Positions 1-8,932 of a stretch of DNA of 64,000 bases are shown piece after piece. The notes below the pieces were generated by a model. That model did no database searches, had not been told where the DNA came from, and worked only from the letters and a program-made list of their open reading frames with translations. Made by a program: the position numbers and the translations under genes. This DNA comes from Pseudarthrobacter albicanus (lineage in GTDB: Bacteria; Actinomycetota; Actinomycetes; Actinomycetales; Micrococcaceae): assembly GCF_018224015.1 (NCBI RefSeq), contig NZ_JAGPOT010000026.1, positions 1-64,000 on the forward strand, written 5' to 3'. Positions within the stretch are counted from its first letter, which is position 1. Each line of letters starts with the position of its first letter.

Positions 1-118
1 CCGGGTAGTCAAACGCAAGGTCATCAAATGGGCCGCCAAACGCGCGCACCATGCCCAGCATCCGCAACCCACCCAAAATCCTCAAGTACACATCCTAATT
101 ATTAACTGAACGGTATTG
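1..118 (+). mobile_element. Right end of an insertion sequence with transposase C-terminus
   Basis: An open frame from base 2 to the TGA at 107-109 encodes a basic tail with the pattern VVKRK...WAAKR.HH...PQPT, which resembles the C-termini of actinobacterial IS4-like transposases; the family call rests on memory of that pattern. The stop lies about 10 bases before the junction, where TTAACTGAACGGTATTG (about 102-118) looks like the terminal inverted repeat. Beyond about 118 the sequence is allantoinase coding DNA on the other strand, so the element has inserted into and truncated that gene. Only the last ~35 codons are in the window. Confidence 0.65.
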
Positions 119-961
119 CACCTAAAGGCGGTGGCGCCGTTGGGCACCTCCTCGGCGAACAGGGTGAGGTAGTGCGGGCAGGTCTCGACGGTGAGGTCCA
201 GCCCGTCACGCTTGGCCGTGGCGATCATGGACAGCGCATCCGAGGAGGACAGGTGCAGGATGTGGGAGCGGGCACCGGTCCAGCGGGTGCGCTCGATGAC
301 CTCCGCGATCGCCAGGTTCTCCGCGCCGCGCGGGCGGGAGGCCAGGAAGTTCGCGCACACGTCCCCCTCGGGGTGTGGCGCGCGGTCGATGGCCCGGGAG
401 TCCTCGGCATGCACGATCAGCAGGGAGTCGAACGTCTTGATCTCGGCGAGGTCCTCCTCCATCTCGTCGGCCTCCAGGTGGGGGAACTCGTCCACGCCGG
501 AGTGCAGGAGGAAGCACTTGAAGCCGAACACGCCGTCGTCGTGCAGCTCGCGCAGGTGGGGTTGTTGCCGGGGATCGCCCCGCCCCAGAAGCCGACGTCG
601 ACGAACACGTTGCCCTGGGCGAAGAGCCGCTTGTACTCGAGGGCAGGCACGTGGGTGTCCACGAGGCCGGGGAGCAGGGTCTTGTCGTAGGCCAGCTCCA
701 CGACCTCGCGGCCGCCCAGGCTGGCCCCAGGGGTTCGATGGCCACGATTTTCCCGTTCCGGATCCCCACCTCGCGCGCGACCACCCCGGCAGTGGTGAGG
801 ATGCTCCGGCCCCGGATCACCAGGTCGAACTCGCGGTGGTCTCCGGGGAAGGCGCCCTGGCCGTCCGCCCCCATGCGGGGGGAGCCGACGGCATCGGCCG
901 GGAGCCCGTGCTCCCGCTTGTACTCGGCGATCAGGCGCAGGATCCGCTCGGGGTCGTTCAC
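119..961 (-). pseudogene. allB: Disrupted allantoinase (allB)
   Basis: Allantoinase (allantoin to allantoate; dihydroorotase-like amidohydrolase) can be read only by joining three frames. The first piece starts at 961 and runs to ...GKIVAIEPLG, then a frameshift near 720 leads to ...LLPGLVDTHV, and another near 558 leads to LRELHDDGVFGFKCFLLHSGVDEF and on to ...GATAFRC, where the IS end cuts it. After DTHV the reading jumps directly to PALEYKR, so roughly 45-50 codons are missing. That stretch would hold the second His of the HxH metal site and the NEPGR-type motif. The product cannot be functional. It is the last gene of the operon that begins with the malic enzyme, 23 bases after gcl. Confidence 0.85.
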
Positions 962-984
962 GTTCTCGCTGACCTGGGAGCGGG

Positions 985-2772
985 TCAGTCGAGCAGTACG
1001 ATCGCGGTGGGGGCGTCCACCCCGCGCTCGGCCAGCTCCTCGAACTCCACCACATTGTCGATCTCCGTGCCCATGGAGATGTTGGTGATCTTCTCCAGGA
1101 TGACCTCCACCACCACCGGGACCTTGAACTCGGCCATCAGGGCACGGGACTTGTCGAACGACTCCTGCAGCTTCTCCGGGTCCATCACCCGCAGCGCCTT
1201 GCAGCCCAGGCCCTCGGCCACCTTGACGTGGTCCACGCCGTAGCCGCTTACGTTCGCAGAGAGATCAGTGGAGTTGATGTTCTCGAACGCCAGGGAGACG
1301 TTCTGCTCCATCTTGAACCCGCGCTGGGACTGGCGGATCAGTCCCAGGTAGGAGTTGTTCACGACCACGTGGATGTATGGCAGCTGGAACTGGGCGCCCA
1401 CGGCCAGCTCCTCGATCATGAACTGGAAGTCGTAGTCCCCCGACAGTGCCACCACGGTCTGTCCGGGCTTGCCGCGCACCACCCCGAGCGCGGCCGGGCC
1501 GGTCCAGCCCAGCGGGCCGGCCTGGCCGGCATTGATCCACTGGCGGGGACCGAACACGTGCAGGAACTGCCCCCCGGCGATCTGGGACAGCCCGATGGTG
1601 GACACGTAGGTGGTGTCCTTGCCGAAGGCCGAATTCATCTCCTCGTACACGCGCTGCGGCTTCATCGGCACGTTCTCGAAGTGCGTCTTGCGCTGCAGCG
1701 AGCCCTTGCGGCGGGCGCAGTCCTGCACCCACGCGGAGCGGTCGGGTACGGCGGAACGCGCCTTGCGCTCGCGGGCCACCTCGAGCAGCATGTCCAGCGC
1801 GGCGCCGGCGTCGGAAGTGATGCCCAGGTCCGGGGAAAACACGCGGCCGATCTGGGTCGGTTCGATGTCCACGTGCACGAACTTCCGGCCCTTGGTGTAC
1901 GTATCCAGGCCGCCGGTGTGGCGGTTGGCCCAGCGGTTGCCGATACCGATCACGAAGTCGGAGGCCAGCATGGTCTCGTTGCCGTAGCGGTGTGAGGTCT
2001 GCAGCCCCGCCATGCCGGCCATCAGCGGGTGGTCGTCCGGGATCGCACCCCAGCCCATCAGCGTCGGGATCACCGGGACGTCGAGCAACTCGGCCAGTTC
2101 CACCAGCTTGTCCGAGGCGTTGGCGTTGATGATGCCGCCGCCGGCGACAATGAGCGGACGCTCGGCGGTGAACATCATGTCGAGGGCCTTTTCGGCCTGC
2201 CTGCGCGTGGCGCGCGGCTTTTCGACCGGCAGCGGCTCGTAGGCGTCGATGTCGAACTCGATCTCGGCCATCTGCACATCGAAGGGCAGGTCCAGCAGCA
2301 CCGGTCCGGGGCGCCCGGAGCGCATCAGCTGGAAGGCCTTCTGGAACGCTCCGGGCACCTGGCCCGGTTCCAGGATGGTCATCGCCATCTTGGACACCGG
2401 CGCGGCGATCGAGGAGATGTCCACGGACTGGAAGTCTTCCTTGTGCAGCTTGGCCACCGGCGCCTGGCCGGTGATGCACAGGATCGGGATGGAGTCCGCC
2501 GAGGCGGAGTACAGGCCCGTGATCATGTCCGTGCCGGCCGGACCGGAGGTGCCGACGCACACGCCGATGTTGCCCGGGGCCGAGCGGGTGTAGCCCTCCG
2601 CCATATGGGAGGCGCCCTCCACGTGGCGGGCGAGGGTATGCCGGATACCCCCGTGGGCACGCATCGCCGCGTAGAAGGGATTGATGGCGGCGCCGGGCAG
2701 GCCGAAGGCCTCGGTGGCGCCCTCCTTCTCGAGGATGGCGACGATGGCGTCGACCGTGCGCATTCTTGCCAT
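985..2772 (-). CDS. gcl: Glyoxylate carboligase (tartronate-semialdehyde synthase)
   Basis: A 595-aa ThDP enzyme, the usual length for Gcl, that condenses two glyoxylates to tartronate semialdehyde and CO2 in the cytosol. The N-terminal pyrimidine-binding domain ([13 protein letters not shown]...), the central domain and the C-terminal pyrophosphate domain ([14 protein letters not shown]...[13 protein letters not shown]) follow the acetolactate synthase-family order. As is known for Gcl, the position of the usual ThDP glutamate reads [14 protein letters not shown] with no clear catalytic Glu. AAGGAG lies six bases before the ATG. It sits between glxR and the allB remnant, so glyoxylate from ureide breakdown would be channelled to glycerate. 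Confidence 0.95.
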   Translation of the reverse strand: MARMRTVDAIVAILEKEGATEAFGLPGAAINPFYAAMRAHGGIRHTLARHVEGASHMAEGYTRSAPGNIGVCVGTSGPAGTDMITGLYSASADSIPILCITGQAPVAKLHKEDFQSVDISSIAAPVSKMAMTILEPGQVPGAFQKAFQLMRSGRPGPVLLDLPFDVQMAEIEFDIDAYEPLPVEKPRATRRQAEKALDMMFTAERPLIVAGGGIINANASDKLVELAELLDVPVIPTLMGWGAIPDDHPLMAGMAGLQTSHRYGNETMLASDFVIGIGNRWANRHTGGLDTYTKGRKFVHVDIEPTQIGRVFSPDLGITSDAGAALDMLLEVARERKARSAVPDRSAWVQDCARRKGSLQRKTHFENVPMKPQRVYEEMNSAFGKDTTYVSTIGLSQIAGGQFLHVFGPRQWINAGQAGPLGWTGPAALGVVRGKPGQTVVALSGDYDFQFMIEELAVGAQFQLPYIHVVVNNSYLGLIRQSQRGFKMEQNVSLAFENINSTDLSANVSGYGVDHVKVAEGLGCKALRVMDPEKLQESFDKSRALMAEFKVPVVVEVILEKITNISMGTEIDNVVEFEELAERGVDAPTAIVLLD

Positions 2773-2830
2773 GGTGAACTCCTTGTGAGCAGGACCCCGG
2801 AGCGGGTCCGGAGGTGCAGGGGATGTGGCA

Positions 2831-3715
2831 CTACCGGCCGGAGCGGCCGGAGAGCTCCTCGACGAGCTTGAACAGCCCGGAGTGGTCCAGGCCGCCGTCG
2901 CCGCGGCCGACGGCGGCGCCCACGAGCTGGGCCACGACGGCGCCGAGCGGGATGGTGACCCCGGCCTCGCGGGCCGCGGCGGTCACGATGCCCATGTCCT
3001 TGTGGTGCAGCTGGAGCCGGAAGCCGGGGTCGAAGTTGCGCTCGAGCATCTTCTGGCCCTTCTGGTCCAGGACCTTGGAGCCGGCCAGCCCGCCACCGAG
3101 CACCTTCAGCGCGGCATCGGTGTCCACGCCATAGGCCTCGAGGAAGACGATCGCCTCGGCCAGGGCCTGGATATTCACGGCAACAATGAGCTGATTGGCG
3201 GCCTTGACGGTCTGCCCCGACCCGGACGGGCCCACATGCACGATCGTCTTCCCCACGGCCTCAAGCACCGGGCGGGCGGCTTCGAAGTCCGCTGCTTCAC
3301 CGCCGACCATAATGGAGAGCACGCCGTCGATCGCGCCCTGCTCGCCGCCGGAGACGGGGGCGTCGAGGGGGCGGAGGCCCTTCTCGGCGGCCTGCTTCGA
3401 CAGCCGGGCGGCGACGTCGGGGCGGATGGAACTGGCGTCGATCCACAGGGCCCCGGGCTTGGCGTGCTCGAACACGCCGTCCGGACCGGTGACGGCACCT
3501 TCGACGTCGGGGGAGTCGGGGACCATCGTGATGACGACGTCGGCGCTCTTCACCGAGTCCGCAACGCTCGAGGCGCCCTTGCCGCCGGCCTCCTCGAGCT
3601 GGTCGATCTTGTCCCGGGAGCGGTTGTAGCCGACGACGTCGTGGCCGGCCTTGATCAGGTTCCTGGCCATGGGCAGGCCCATGATGCCGAGTCCGATGAC
3701 GGTGACGTTGGTCAT
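2831..3715 (-). CDS. glxR: 2-hydroxy-3-oxopropionate (tartronate semialdehyde) reductase
   Basis: A 294-aa beta-hydroxyacid dehydrogenase reducing tartronate semialdehyde to D-glycerate with NAD(P)H. The Rossmann motif [13 protein letters not shown] is at the N-terminus, the substrate-binding [11 protein letters not shown] motif is near residue 120, and [11 protein letters not shown] with the catalytic-lysine region is near 170. The open frame extends 63 codons upstream, but the start [10 protein letters not shown] fits the family. It lies between hyi and gcl in the same orientation, matching the standard gcl-hyi-glxR glyoxylate module. Confidence 0.93.
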   Translation of the reverse strand: MTNVTVIGLGIMGLPMARNLIKAGHDVVGYNRSRDKIDQLEEAGGKGASSVADSVKSADVVITMVPDSPDVEGAVTGPDGVFEHAKPGALWIDASSIRPDVAARLSKQAAEKGLRPLDAPVSGGEQGAIDGVLSIMVGGEAADFEAARPVLEAVGKTIVHVGPSGSGQTVKAANQLIVAVNIQALAEAIVFLEAYGVDTDAALKVLGGGLAGSKVLDQKGQKMLERNFDPGFRLQLHHKDMGIVTAAAREAGVTIPLGAVVAQLVGAAVGRGDGGLDHSGLFKLVEELSGRSGR

Positions 3716-3795
3716 TGTGCTGTCCTCACTGGTGGGGTCCGGGCGGTGAGTGCGACGGGCGGGTGGTGTGCAGGGGTTGGTCGGATGAAGGTGGC

Positions 3796-4590
3796 TCAGG
3801 GGTGAGCCCACGCGGAGACCCAGGCGAAGGGGTCCTCCTGTGAGGCCTTGTACTCCAGGCCCACGTAGCCGGAGTAGCCGAGCTCCCGGCTGCGGCCGAT
3901 CCACTGCTGCAGCGGCAGCTCCCCGGTGCCAGGCTCATTGCGCCCCGGGGCGTCGGCGATCTGGATGTGGCCGAAGTCCGCAGCGTGGTTGTCGATGACG
4001 GCGGCGACGTCGTCGCCGTTGACCGCCAGGTGGTAGAAGTCGGCCAGCAGCTTGACGTTGTCCGCGCCATTCTGCCGGACCCGGGCGATGACGTCCAGGG
4101 CGTCCTGGGCCGTCTTCAGCGGGTAGGCCGGGGCTCCGGAGACCGGCTCCAGGAGCACGGTGCCGCCAATGCGTTGGACGGCCTGGCCGGCGCGGACGAG
4201 GTTCTGCACGCCCAGCTCGTCCTGGGCCTCGGCGGACTCGCCGTCCTGGCGGTTGCCGTAAAGCGCGTTGAAGGCCTTGCACCCGGTGCGCAGCCCGATC
4301 CCCGCGACGACATCGAGGTTGTCCACGAACTCCTGGGAACGGGCCGGCCACGACACCAGTCCGCGGTCCCCGCCGGGCATGTTGCCGGCGTTGAAGTTCA
4401 GGCCGCTCAGCTGCACGCCCGCGTCCTCGACGGCATTCACGAAGGCGTCGACGTCCTTTTCCGCGGGCACGGAGGTGTCGAAGGGCCACCAGAACTCGAC
4501 GGCGTCGAAGCCGGCGGCCTTCGCGGCGGCGGGTCGCTCGAGGAGGGGCAGCTCAGTGAGAAGGATGGAGCAGTTCACGGTGTAGGACAC
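3796..4590 (-). CDS. hyi: Hydroxypyruvate isomerase
   Basis: A 264-aa xylose-isomerase-like TIM barrel that interconverts hydroxypyruvate and tartronate semialdehyde, the normal length for Hyi. Typical segments are FDAVEFWWPF, GLNFNAGNMPGGDRG, ALYGNRQ, LLEPVSG, ADFYHLAVNGDD, GHIQIADAPGRNEPGTGE and GYVGLEYKA; the Glu, Asp and His residues in these are the expected metal and substrate ligands. It lies 33 bases after allE and upstream of glxR, consistent with a glyoxylate-to-glycerate route. Confidence 0.93.
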   Translation of the reverse strand: MSYTVNCSILLTELPLLERPAAAKAAGFDAVEFWWPFDTSVPAEKDVDAFVNAVEDAGVQLSGLNFNAGNMPGGDRGLVSWPARSQEFVDNLDVVAGIGLRTGCKAFNALYGNRQDGESAEAQDELGVQNLVRAGQAVQRIGGTVLLEPVSGAPAYPLKTAQDALDVIARVRQNGADNVKLLADFYHLAVNGDDVAAVIDNHAADFGHIQIADAPGRNEPGTGELPLQQWIGRSRELGYSGYVGLEYKASQEDPFAWVSAWAHP

Positions 4591-4623
4591 GTTGGCCTCC
4601 TAGATTTCGTAATATGGCATCGG

Positions 4624-5484
4624 TCAGGAGACGGGGTGGCTGGCGGGCGGGGAGCCGCCGCGTCCGGGCAGCTTCATCTGCCGGTTGACGTCCTTGTAGA
4701 GCAGGTAGCGGAACTTCCCGGGTCCGCCCGCATAGCAGGCCTGGGGGCAGAACGCCCGCAGCCACATGAAGTCGCCGGCCTCCACCTCGACCCAGTCCTG
4801 GTTGAGCCGGTAGACGGCCTTGCCCTCGAGCACGTAGAGCCCGTGCTCCATGACGTGGGTCTCGGCAAACGGGATCACGGCGCCGGGCTCGAAGGTGACG
4901 ATCGTGACGTGCATGTCGTGCCGTACGTCGTCGGGATCGACGAAGCGGGTGGTCGCCCACTTGCCGTCGGTGCCGGGCATGGCCGTCGGCTCCACGTGCT
5001 GCTCGTTGGTGACGAACGGCTCGGGGACCTCGACGCCCTGCACGTACTCATAGGCCTTGCGGATCCAGTGGAAGCGGGCGGGCTCGTCGCCATGGTTGCG
5101 CACGGTCCACTGGCACTCCGGTGGGAGGAAGGCGTAGCCGCCGGGCGCGAGCTCGTGCTCCTCGTCCTTGACGGTCAGGGTGAGGGCCCCCTCCATGAGG
5201 AACAGGACGCCTTCGACGCCCGACTCGGTCTCGGGGCGGTCGCTGCCGCCGCCGGGGCCGACTTCCATGATGTACTGCGAGAACGTCTCCGCGAAGCCCG
5301 AGAGGGGCCGGGCGAGCACCCACAGCCGGGTGTCGTCCCAGAACGGCAGCCGGCTGGTCACGATGTCCCGCATGGTCCCGCGCGGGATCACCGCGTAGGC
5401 CTCTGTGAACATCGCCCGGTCTGTCAGCAGGTCCGTCTGCGGCGGGTGGCCGCCGCGGGGTGCGTGGTAGGTGCGATCGGTCAT
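4624..5484 (-). CDS. allE: (S)-ureidoglycine aminohydrolase
   Basis: A 286-aa bicupin that converts (S)-ureidoglycine to (S)-ureidoglycolate and ammonia, the second step after allantoate hydrolysis. Two cupin barrels are visible: SQYIMEVGPGGGSDRPE...GVEGVLFLMEGALTLTV (N-terminal) and PFAETHVMEHGLYVLEGKAVYRLNQDWVEVEAGDFMWLRAFCPQACYAGG (C-terminal, with the metal-binding E/H/E/Q set of the active cupin). The ATG overlaps the stop of the 78-aa gene (ATGA), which suggests translational coupling. No allantoate amidohydrolase (allC) is present in the window. Confidence 0.92.
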   Translation of the reverse strand: MTDRTYHAPRGGHPPQTDLLTDRAMFTEAYAVIPRGTMRDIVTSRLPFWDDTRLWVLARPLSGFAETFSQYIMEVGPGGGSDRPETESGVEGVLFLMEGALTLTVKDEEHELAPGGYAFLPPECQWTVRNHGDEPARFHWIRKAYEYVQGVEVPEPFVTNEQHVEPTAMPGTDGKWATTRFVDPDDVRHDMHVTIVTFEPGAVIPFAETHVMEHGLYVLEGKAVYRLNQDWVEVEAGDFMWLRAFCPQACYAGGPGKFRYLLYKDVNRQMKLPGRGGSPPASHPVS

Positions 5485-5717
5485 GTCAGGCGTCTCCGGG
5501 AATCGAGGGGCGGGGGGGTGGGCGCGGCCTTGGGGTGGGCGAGGGCGAACAGGTCCTGCTCGCCGGAGCCCGCCGCGTCCTCCAGCTCGGCCGGGGTCGC
5601 GGCGGCGCAGGGGACGCCGCGGTGGACGAAGCGGGCCAGGACCCGGGCCGTGGTGGACCCGTCGGACAGCCGCACCCCGGTGCCGGCCACGGCCTCGACG
5701 GTCCTGATGCTGGTCAT
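5481..5717 (-). CDS. Small protein of the allantoin operon, unknown function
   Basis: A 78-aa open frame with no family I recognise. The first 60 residues look like folded protein (RTVEAVAGTGVRLSDG...ARVLARFVHRGVPCAAATPAELEDA), followed by a Pro/Arg-rich tail. Support for a real gene comes from context: its TGA overlaps the allE ATG, its direction matches the operon, and it begins 58 bases after the original malic-enzyme stop. No signal peptide, membrane segment or metal motif is visible. It could be an accessory or regulatory protein of ureide catabolism; that is only inference from position. Confidence 0.55.
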   Translation of the reverse strand: MTSIRTVEAVAGTGVRLSDGSTTARVLARFVHRGVPCAAATPAELEDAAGSGEQDLFALAHPKAAPTPPPLDSRRRLT

Positions 5718-5774
5718 GGGGGGGTGCCTCCTGGGGCTGGTAGCGGGTGGCCGGCGGGTGCGGCGCTCAGACGG

Positions 5775-7177
5775 TCACCGGGAGCCGGCGTCCGCCGTGA
5801 CGCCGGTGGCCTCGGCGGTCGACCGGACGGCCGCCGCGACGGCGGGGGGCCACGGCCGGGTCGAACACGCTCGGGACGATGTAGCTCGCGTTGAGCTGAT
5901 CGTCGGCCACGCAACCGGCGATGGCCCGTCGCGGCCACCAGCATCTCGGTGGTGATGTCGGTGGCACCGGCGTCGAGCAGGCCCCGGAAGAGCCCGGGGA
6001 AGGCGAGGACGTTGTTGATCTGGTTCGGGAAGTCCGAGCGGCCGGTGGCGACCACTTCGGCGTGCTTGGCGGCGACGGTCGGGTCCACCTCGGGATCAGG
6101 ATTGGCCACGGCGAAGACGATGCTCCGGTCCGCCATGGAAGCGATGTCGTCCTCGTCCAGCAGGTTCGGCGCGGAGACGCCGACGAAGACGTCGGCGCCC
6201 GCCATGGCCTCCTTCAGCGAGCCCGAGAAGCCGCTCTCGTTGGTGTTCTCGGCGATCCACTGCCGGTGGGAGTCCCCGTAGGTCTCCCCGCGGTGGATGG
6301 CGCCCTTGCGGGAGCACGCCACGATGTCCCCGGCGCCCTGGGCCTTGAGCAGCTGGACGATGGCGTGCCCGGCCGCCCCCACGCCCGAGACGACGATCCG
6401 GACGTCCTCGAGGCGCTTGTCCACCACGCGCAGGGCGTTGAACAGGGCGGCGAGCGCCACTATGGCCGTGCCGTGCTGGTCGTCGTGGAAGACCGGGATG
6501 TCGAGCTCCTCGCGCAGGCGGGCCTCGATCTCGAAGCAGCGCGGGGCGGCGATGTCCCCGAGGTTGATCCCGCCGTAGACGGGGGCCATGGCCTTGACGA
6601 TGCGCACAATCTCGTCGGTGTCCTTGGTGTCCAGGCACACGGGCCAGGCGTCGACGCCGCCGAAGGCCTTGAACAGGGCGGCCTTGCCCTCCGTGACGGG
6701 CAGGGCCGCCGCCGGTCCGATGTCCCCGAGGCCGAGCACCGCGGTGCCATCGGTGACCACGGCGACGGTGTTGCGCTTGATGGTCAGACGCCGGGCGTCG
6801 TCGGGGTTCTCGGCGATGGCCATGCACACGCGGGCGAGACCGGGGGTGTAGGCCCGGGAGAGGTCGTCACGGTTGCGCAACGACACCCTGGGCGTGACCT
6901 CGATCTTGCCGCCGAGGTGGATGAGGAAGGTGCGGTCGCTGACCTGGCGCACGTGGACGCCGTCGAGCGCCTCCCGGACCTCGTCGCGGTGGGAGGCGTC
7001 GGAGACGTTGCAGCTGACGTCGACGACGACGTGGTCGGAGTGCGACTCGACGATGTCGAGAGCGGTGACAGCGGCGCCGGCCGCCGCGGCGGCCGACACG
7101 ATCTCGCTCGTGGCGGTGAAGCTGGACGGTGCCTGCACCCGCAGGATCATCGAGTAACCGGGACTGGGCGCTGCCAT
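5775..7177 (-). pseudogene. NAD(P)-dependent malic enzyme with two frameshifts
   Basis: Oxidative decarboxylation of malate to pyruvate. An N-terminal ACT-like domain (residues about 8-85, SMILRVQAPSSFTATSEIV...) precedes a bacterial malic enzyme core: YTPGLARVCMAI, NTVAVVTDGTAVLGLGDIGP, the conserved lysine in [24 protein letters not shown] with the metal Asp pair, and the NAD-binding [13 protein letters not shown]. The frame holds to about 5930 (TTEMLVAA). The family tail RAIAGCVADDQLNASYIVPSVFDPAVAP then appears in another frame, and the last ~20 codons in a third, ending at the TGA at 5775-5777. GGAGGA lies four bases before the ATG. The core may still fold, but the tail is scrambled unless these are sequencing errors. 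Confidence 0.8.
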
Positions 7178-7304
7178 GGTTCCTCCGAGGGGAGTGAGGC
7201 GGCCATTTCAATCGTATTGCGGAACGAAACTCTCTCGTGCAACGGAGCTTATGGGAGGGTAGAGGGGTTTGCAAGGGGGTTGACGGTGACAGACCTCATG
7301 CGGT
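7178..7304. promoter_or_regulatory. Divergent intergenic region of the allantoin operon
   Basis: This 127-bp stretch separates the malic-enzyme start from the IclR remnant and should hold the operon promoter. An imperfect inverted repeat, TTGCGGAACGA and TCGTGCAA (about 7216-7241), is a possible operator for the lost IclR-type regulator. No convincing -35/-10 pair stands out. Confidence 0.35.
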
Positions 7305-7460
7305 GTGCAATCGGTGGAGCGGGTGGTCGAGCTCCTCGAGATGATCACTGCGGCGGGCGGCGAGATGTCGCCGAGCGAGCTCTCCGCGGTGGTGAACCGG
7401 CCGCTGCCCACGATCCACCGGCTCCTGCGGACCCTGGTGCCCTCGGGCCGGAATAGATGA
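7305..7460 (+). pseudogene. N-terminal fragment of an IclR-family regulator
   Basis: About 50 codons from a GTG encode VQSVERVVELLEMI...SELSAVVNRPLPTIHRLLRTLV, the winged-helix domain of IclR regulators. The frame ends at a TGA at 7458-7460 and no effector domain follows, so the gene is truncated. An in-frame TGA just upstream and an apparent start in another frame (GTG at 7291) suggest a further small lesion. Its position, divergent from the allantoin operon, is where an AllR-type repressor is expected. Loss could leave the operon unregulated. Confidence 0.7.
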
Positions 7461-7843
7461 CGTCATCCTCGCGGGCGTAGTTTATGAGCGCCGGTTACCT
7501 TCCGAAGCGTCGACGCCCGCAACCGTGACGCGCCGGCGAGCTGCCGTTGACAACGGTGCCGTCCGCCCAGCCCACCACCACCGTCAGACCGGCTTCGAGG
7601 GCCAGCCGGTCGGCGAGGTCCCGTACTCGCGGCGGAAAGCGCGGGTGAAGGTGGAGGAGTTCCTATCGCCGTTAGGTCGGTAGCAGCGATGGCGTGAATT
7701 GCGTTCGACGAATGGGCTGCATGGTGCGATGCTGGCGAGGCGGTCGACCTCCTGATGGTCTGCGACCGCGGGCACACTGCCCCGCAGTGTCACCTGATCC
7801 GGGCATGCAGGGATGGAAGACGGAAGTTGTCGCTTGGGTGCTG
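7461..7843. other. Gene-poor debris region
   Basis: No intact gene is visible between the IclR remnant and arfB. The only recognisable piece is an AraC-like scrap on the minus strand near 7584-7668. Open frames here are short and arginine/proline-rich, as expected of decayed coding DNA. Confidence 0.5.
7584..7668 (-). pseudogene. Possible AraC-family HTH fragment
   Basis: The reading NSSTFTRAFRREYGTSPTGW matches the end of the AraC/XylS helix-turn-helix domain (usually ...SSFTRAFRREYGMSPSEWR). It is flanked by unrelated sequence on both sides and stops four residues later. A competing frame across the same DNA gives a plausible but unidentified peptide, so the call is tentative. Confidence 0.35.
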
Positions 7844-8266
7844 CTACTCGGCGGACGGTCGTTGCCGTTGCCGTTTCGTTGCTGACCGCTGTTCCTTTGC
7901 GGCGAGGCGCCCCCGGTTCGACCCCCGGGTGGGCTTAGTCGGACGGCGTTGGACAGCACCGGGGGCAAGACCTGCAGTGATGAGTTCGGCGAGTTTGCCC
8001 AAGGCGATCTCGCGATTGCGGAGCTGGGAGCGCTGCTCGGAGGCGGTCACGGTGATCACTCCGGTGATGAGACGACGTCCGAGGCGCATGGCCAGTATCG
8101 TCCGCTGTCCATCGGAGAGCGCCGCCGAGCCGGCAATGTTCCAGGAGAGCTCGACGCGACTGTCCGAGGTGTTCACGTGCTGCCCGCCTGGACCGGACGA
8201 ACGCGAGAACCGCCAGCGGAGTTCCGACGCGGGAATCGTGAGCGCGGGCGACACCTCCAGATCCAT
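7844..8266 (-). CDS. arfB: Alternative ribosome-rescue factor ArfB (GGQ protein)
   Basis: A 140-aa class I release-factor-like protein that hydrolyses peptidyl-tRNA on stalled ribosomes. The GGQ catalytic motif sits in RFSRSSGPGGQHVNTSDSRVEL near residue 32, with no codon-recognition domain, as in ArfB/YaeJ. The C-terminal tail is strongly basic (RRPTKPTRGSNRGRLAAKEQRSATKRQRQR), matching the mRNA-channel-binding tail of the family. The start MDLEVSPAL was chosen because the upstream 23 codons of the open frame do not fit the family. It stands alone, with remnants on both sides. Confidence 0.9.
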   Translation of the reverse strand: MDLEVSPALTIPASELRWRFSRSSGPGGQHVNTSDSRVELSWNIAGSAALSDGQRTILAMRLGRRLITGVITVTASEQRSQLRNREIALGKLAELITAGLAPGAVQRRPTKPTRGSNRGRLAAKEQRSATKRQRQRPSAE

Positions 8267-8671
8267 GCAACAAGCATTGCGCGATGTGACCACTGGGTGC
8301 GGCTTGCTGAGGAGCTGCAGGTGGCATAAACGCACGGATACCCGGACAACCGATCCAGAGTCTTAGGCACGGGTATGGACTTCAGCCGAAAACTGAACCG
8401 CCGGGTAAGGGACTGCCCTGATTTTGTTGGCTCGGTGACCTGCCCCAGGGATTGGTTACCCGTTGAAGAATGAAATTCAGGCTGTTTGGGGTGGGTTCTT
8501 GGAGTGTAGCTCGTGCTCGATCGGGGTGCGATGGTCCAGGCCGGAATGGCGGCGTTGGCGGTTGTAGAAATTCTCTAGGGGCCAACTTCACACCGCATTC
8601 TTGGCAGCTGGGTCTGAGCCAAGGCACCATGAACGGGTTGGCGTTCAGGCCAATGGTGAGCAATTCAGGTC
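8267..8671. other. Intergenic region with a transposase remnant
   Basis: This stretch separates arfB from the toxin gene. The only recognisable content is the IS3-type orfB tail at 8477-8580 on the minus strand; the rest holds no supportable gene. Confidence 0.5.
8477..8580 (-). mobile_element. Remnant of an IS3-family transposase (orfB C-terminus)
   Basis: About 34 codons read LENFYNRQRRHSGLDHRTPIEHE... to a TGA at 8477-8479. YNRQRRHSGL..RTPIE is the hallmark end of IS3-family OrfB integrases. Upstream in the same frame there is a stop within about four codons of LEN, so the rest of the gene is gone. It is a scar of a past insertion. Confidence 0.7.
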
Positions 8672-8932
8672 CTACCTATAGACATGCCTACGGTGGGCCA
8701 CCCGGACGACGGTGACCACGAGCAGGTCGTCTACGACGTCGTACAGCACGCGGTAGTCACCGATGCGGATCCGCCAGGCATTGTCTTCGCCCACGAGCTT
8801 CTTGCAGCCGGCCGGGCGCGGATCCCGTTCGAGGTCGGCAATCCCGGCCAGGATGCGGCGGCGGATCCCTGCATCCAGCTTCCGGATTTCCGTGGCGGCC
8901 TCTGTGGTGAATTCGACGCGGTAGGAACTCAC
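8672..8932 (-). CDS. RelE/ParE-superfamily toxin
   Basis: An 86-aa protein with the RelE fold pattern: EFTTEAATEIRKLDAGIRRRILAGIADLERDPRP, then CKKLVGEDNAWRIRIGDYRVLYDV...VVRVAHRRHVYR. RelE-type toxins are usually ribosome-dependent mRNA interferases. The WRIRIGDYRVLY and final RRxVYR blocks carry the basic and tyrosine residues typical of the active site. The GTG start overlaps the antitoxin stop (GTGA), giving the usual antitoxin-first order. Confidence 0.88.
   Translation of the reverse strand: MSSYRVEFTTEAATEIRKLDAGIRRRILAGIADLERDPRPAGCKKLVGEDNAWRIRIGDYRVLYDVVDDLLVVTVVRVAHRRHVYR

Noticed and set aside
3967..5955. 662-aa plus-strand frame opposite hyi and allE
   Set aside because: Antisense shadow with no family motif; both genes on the other strand are convincing.
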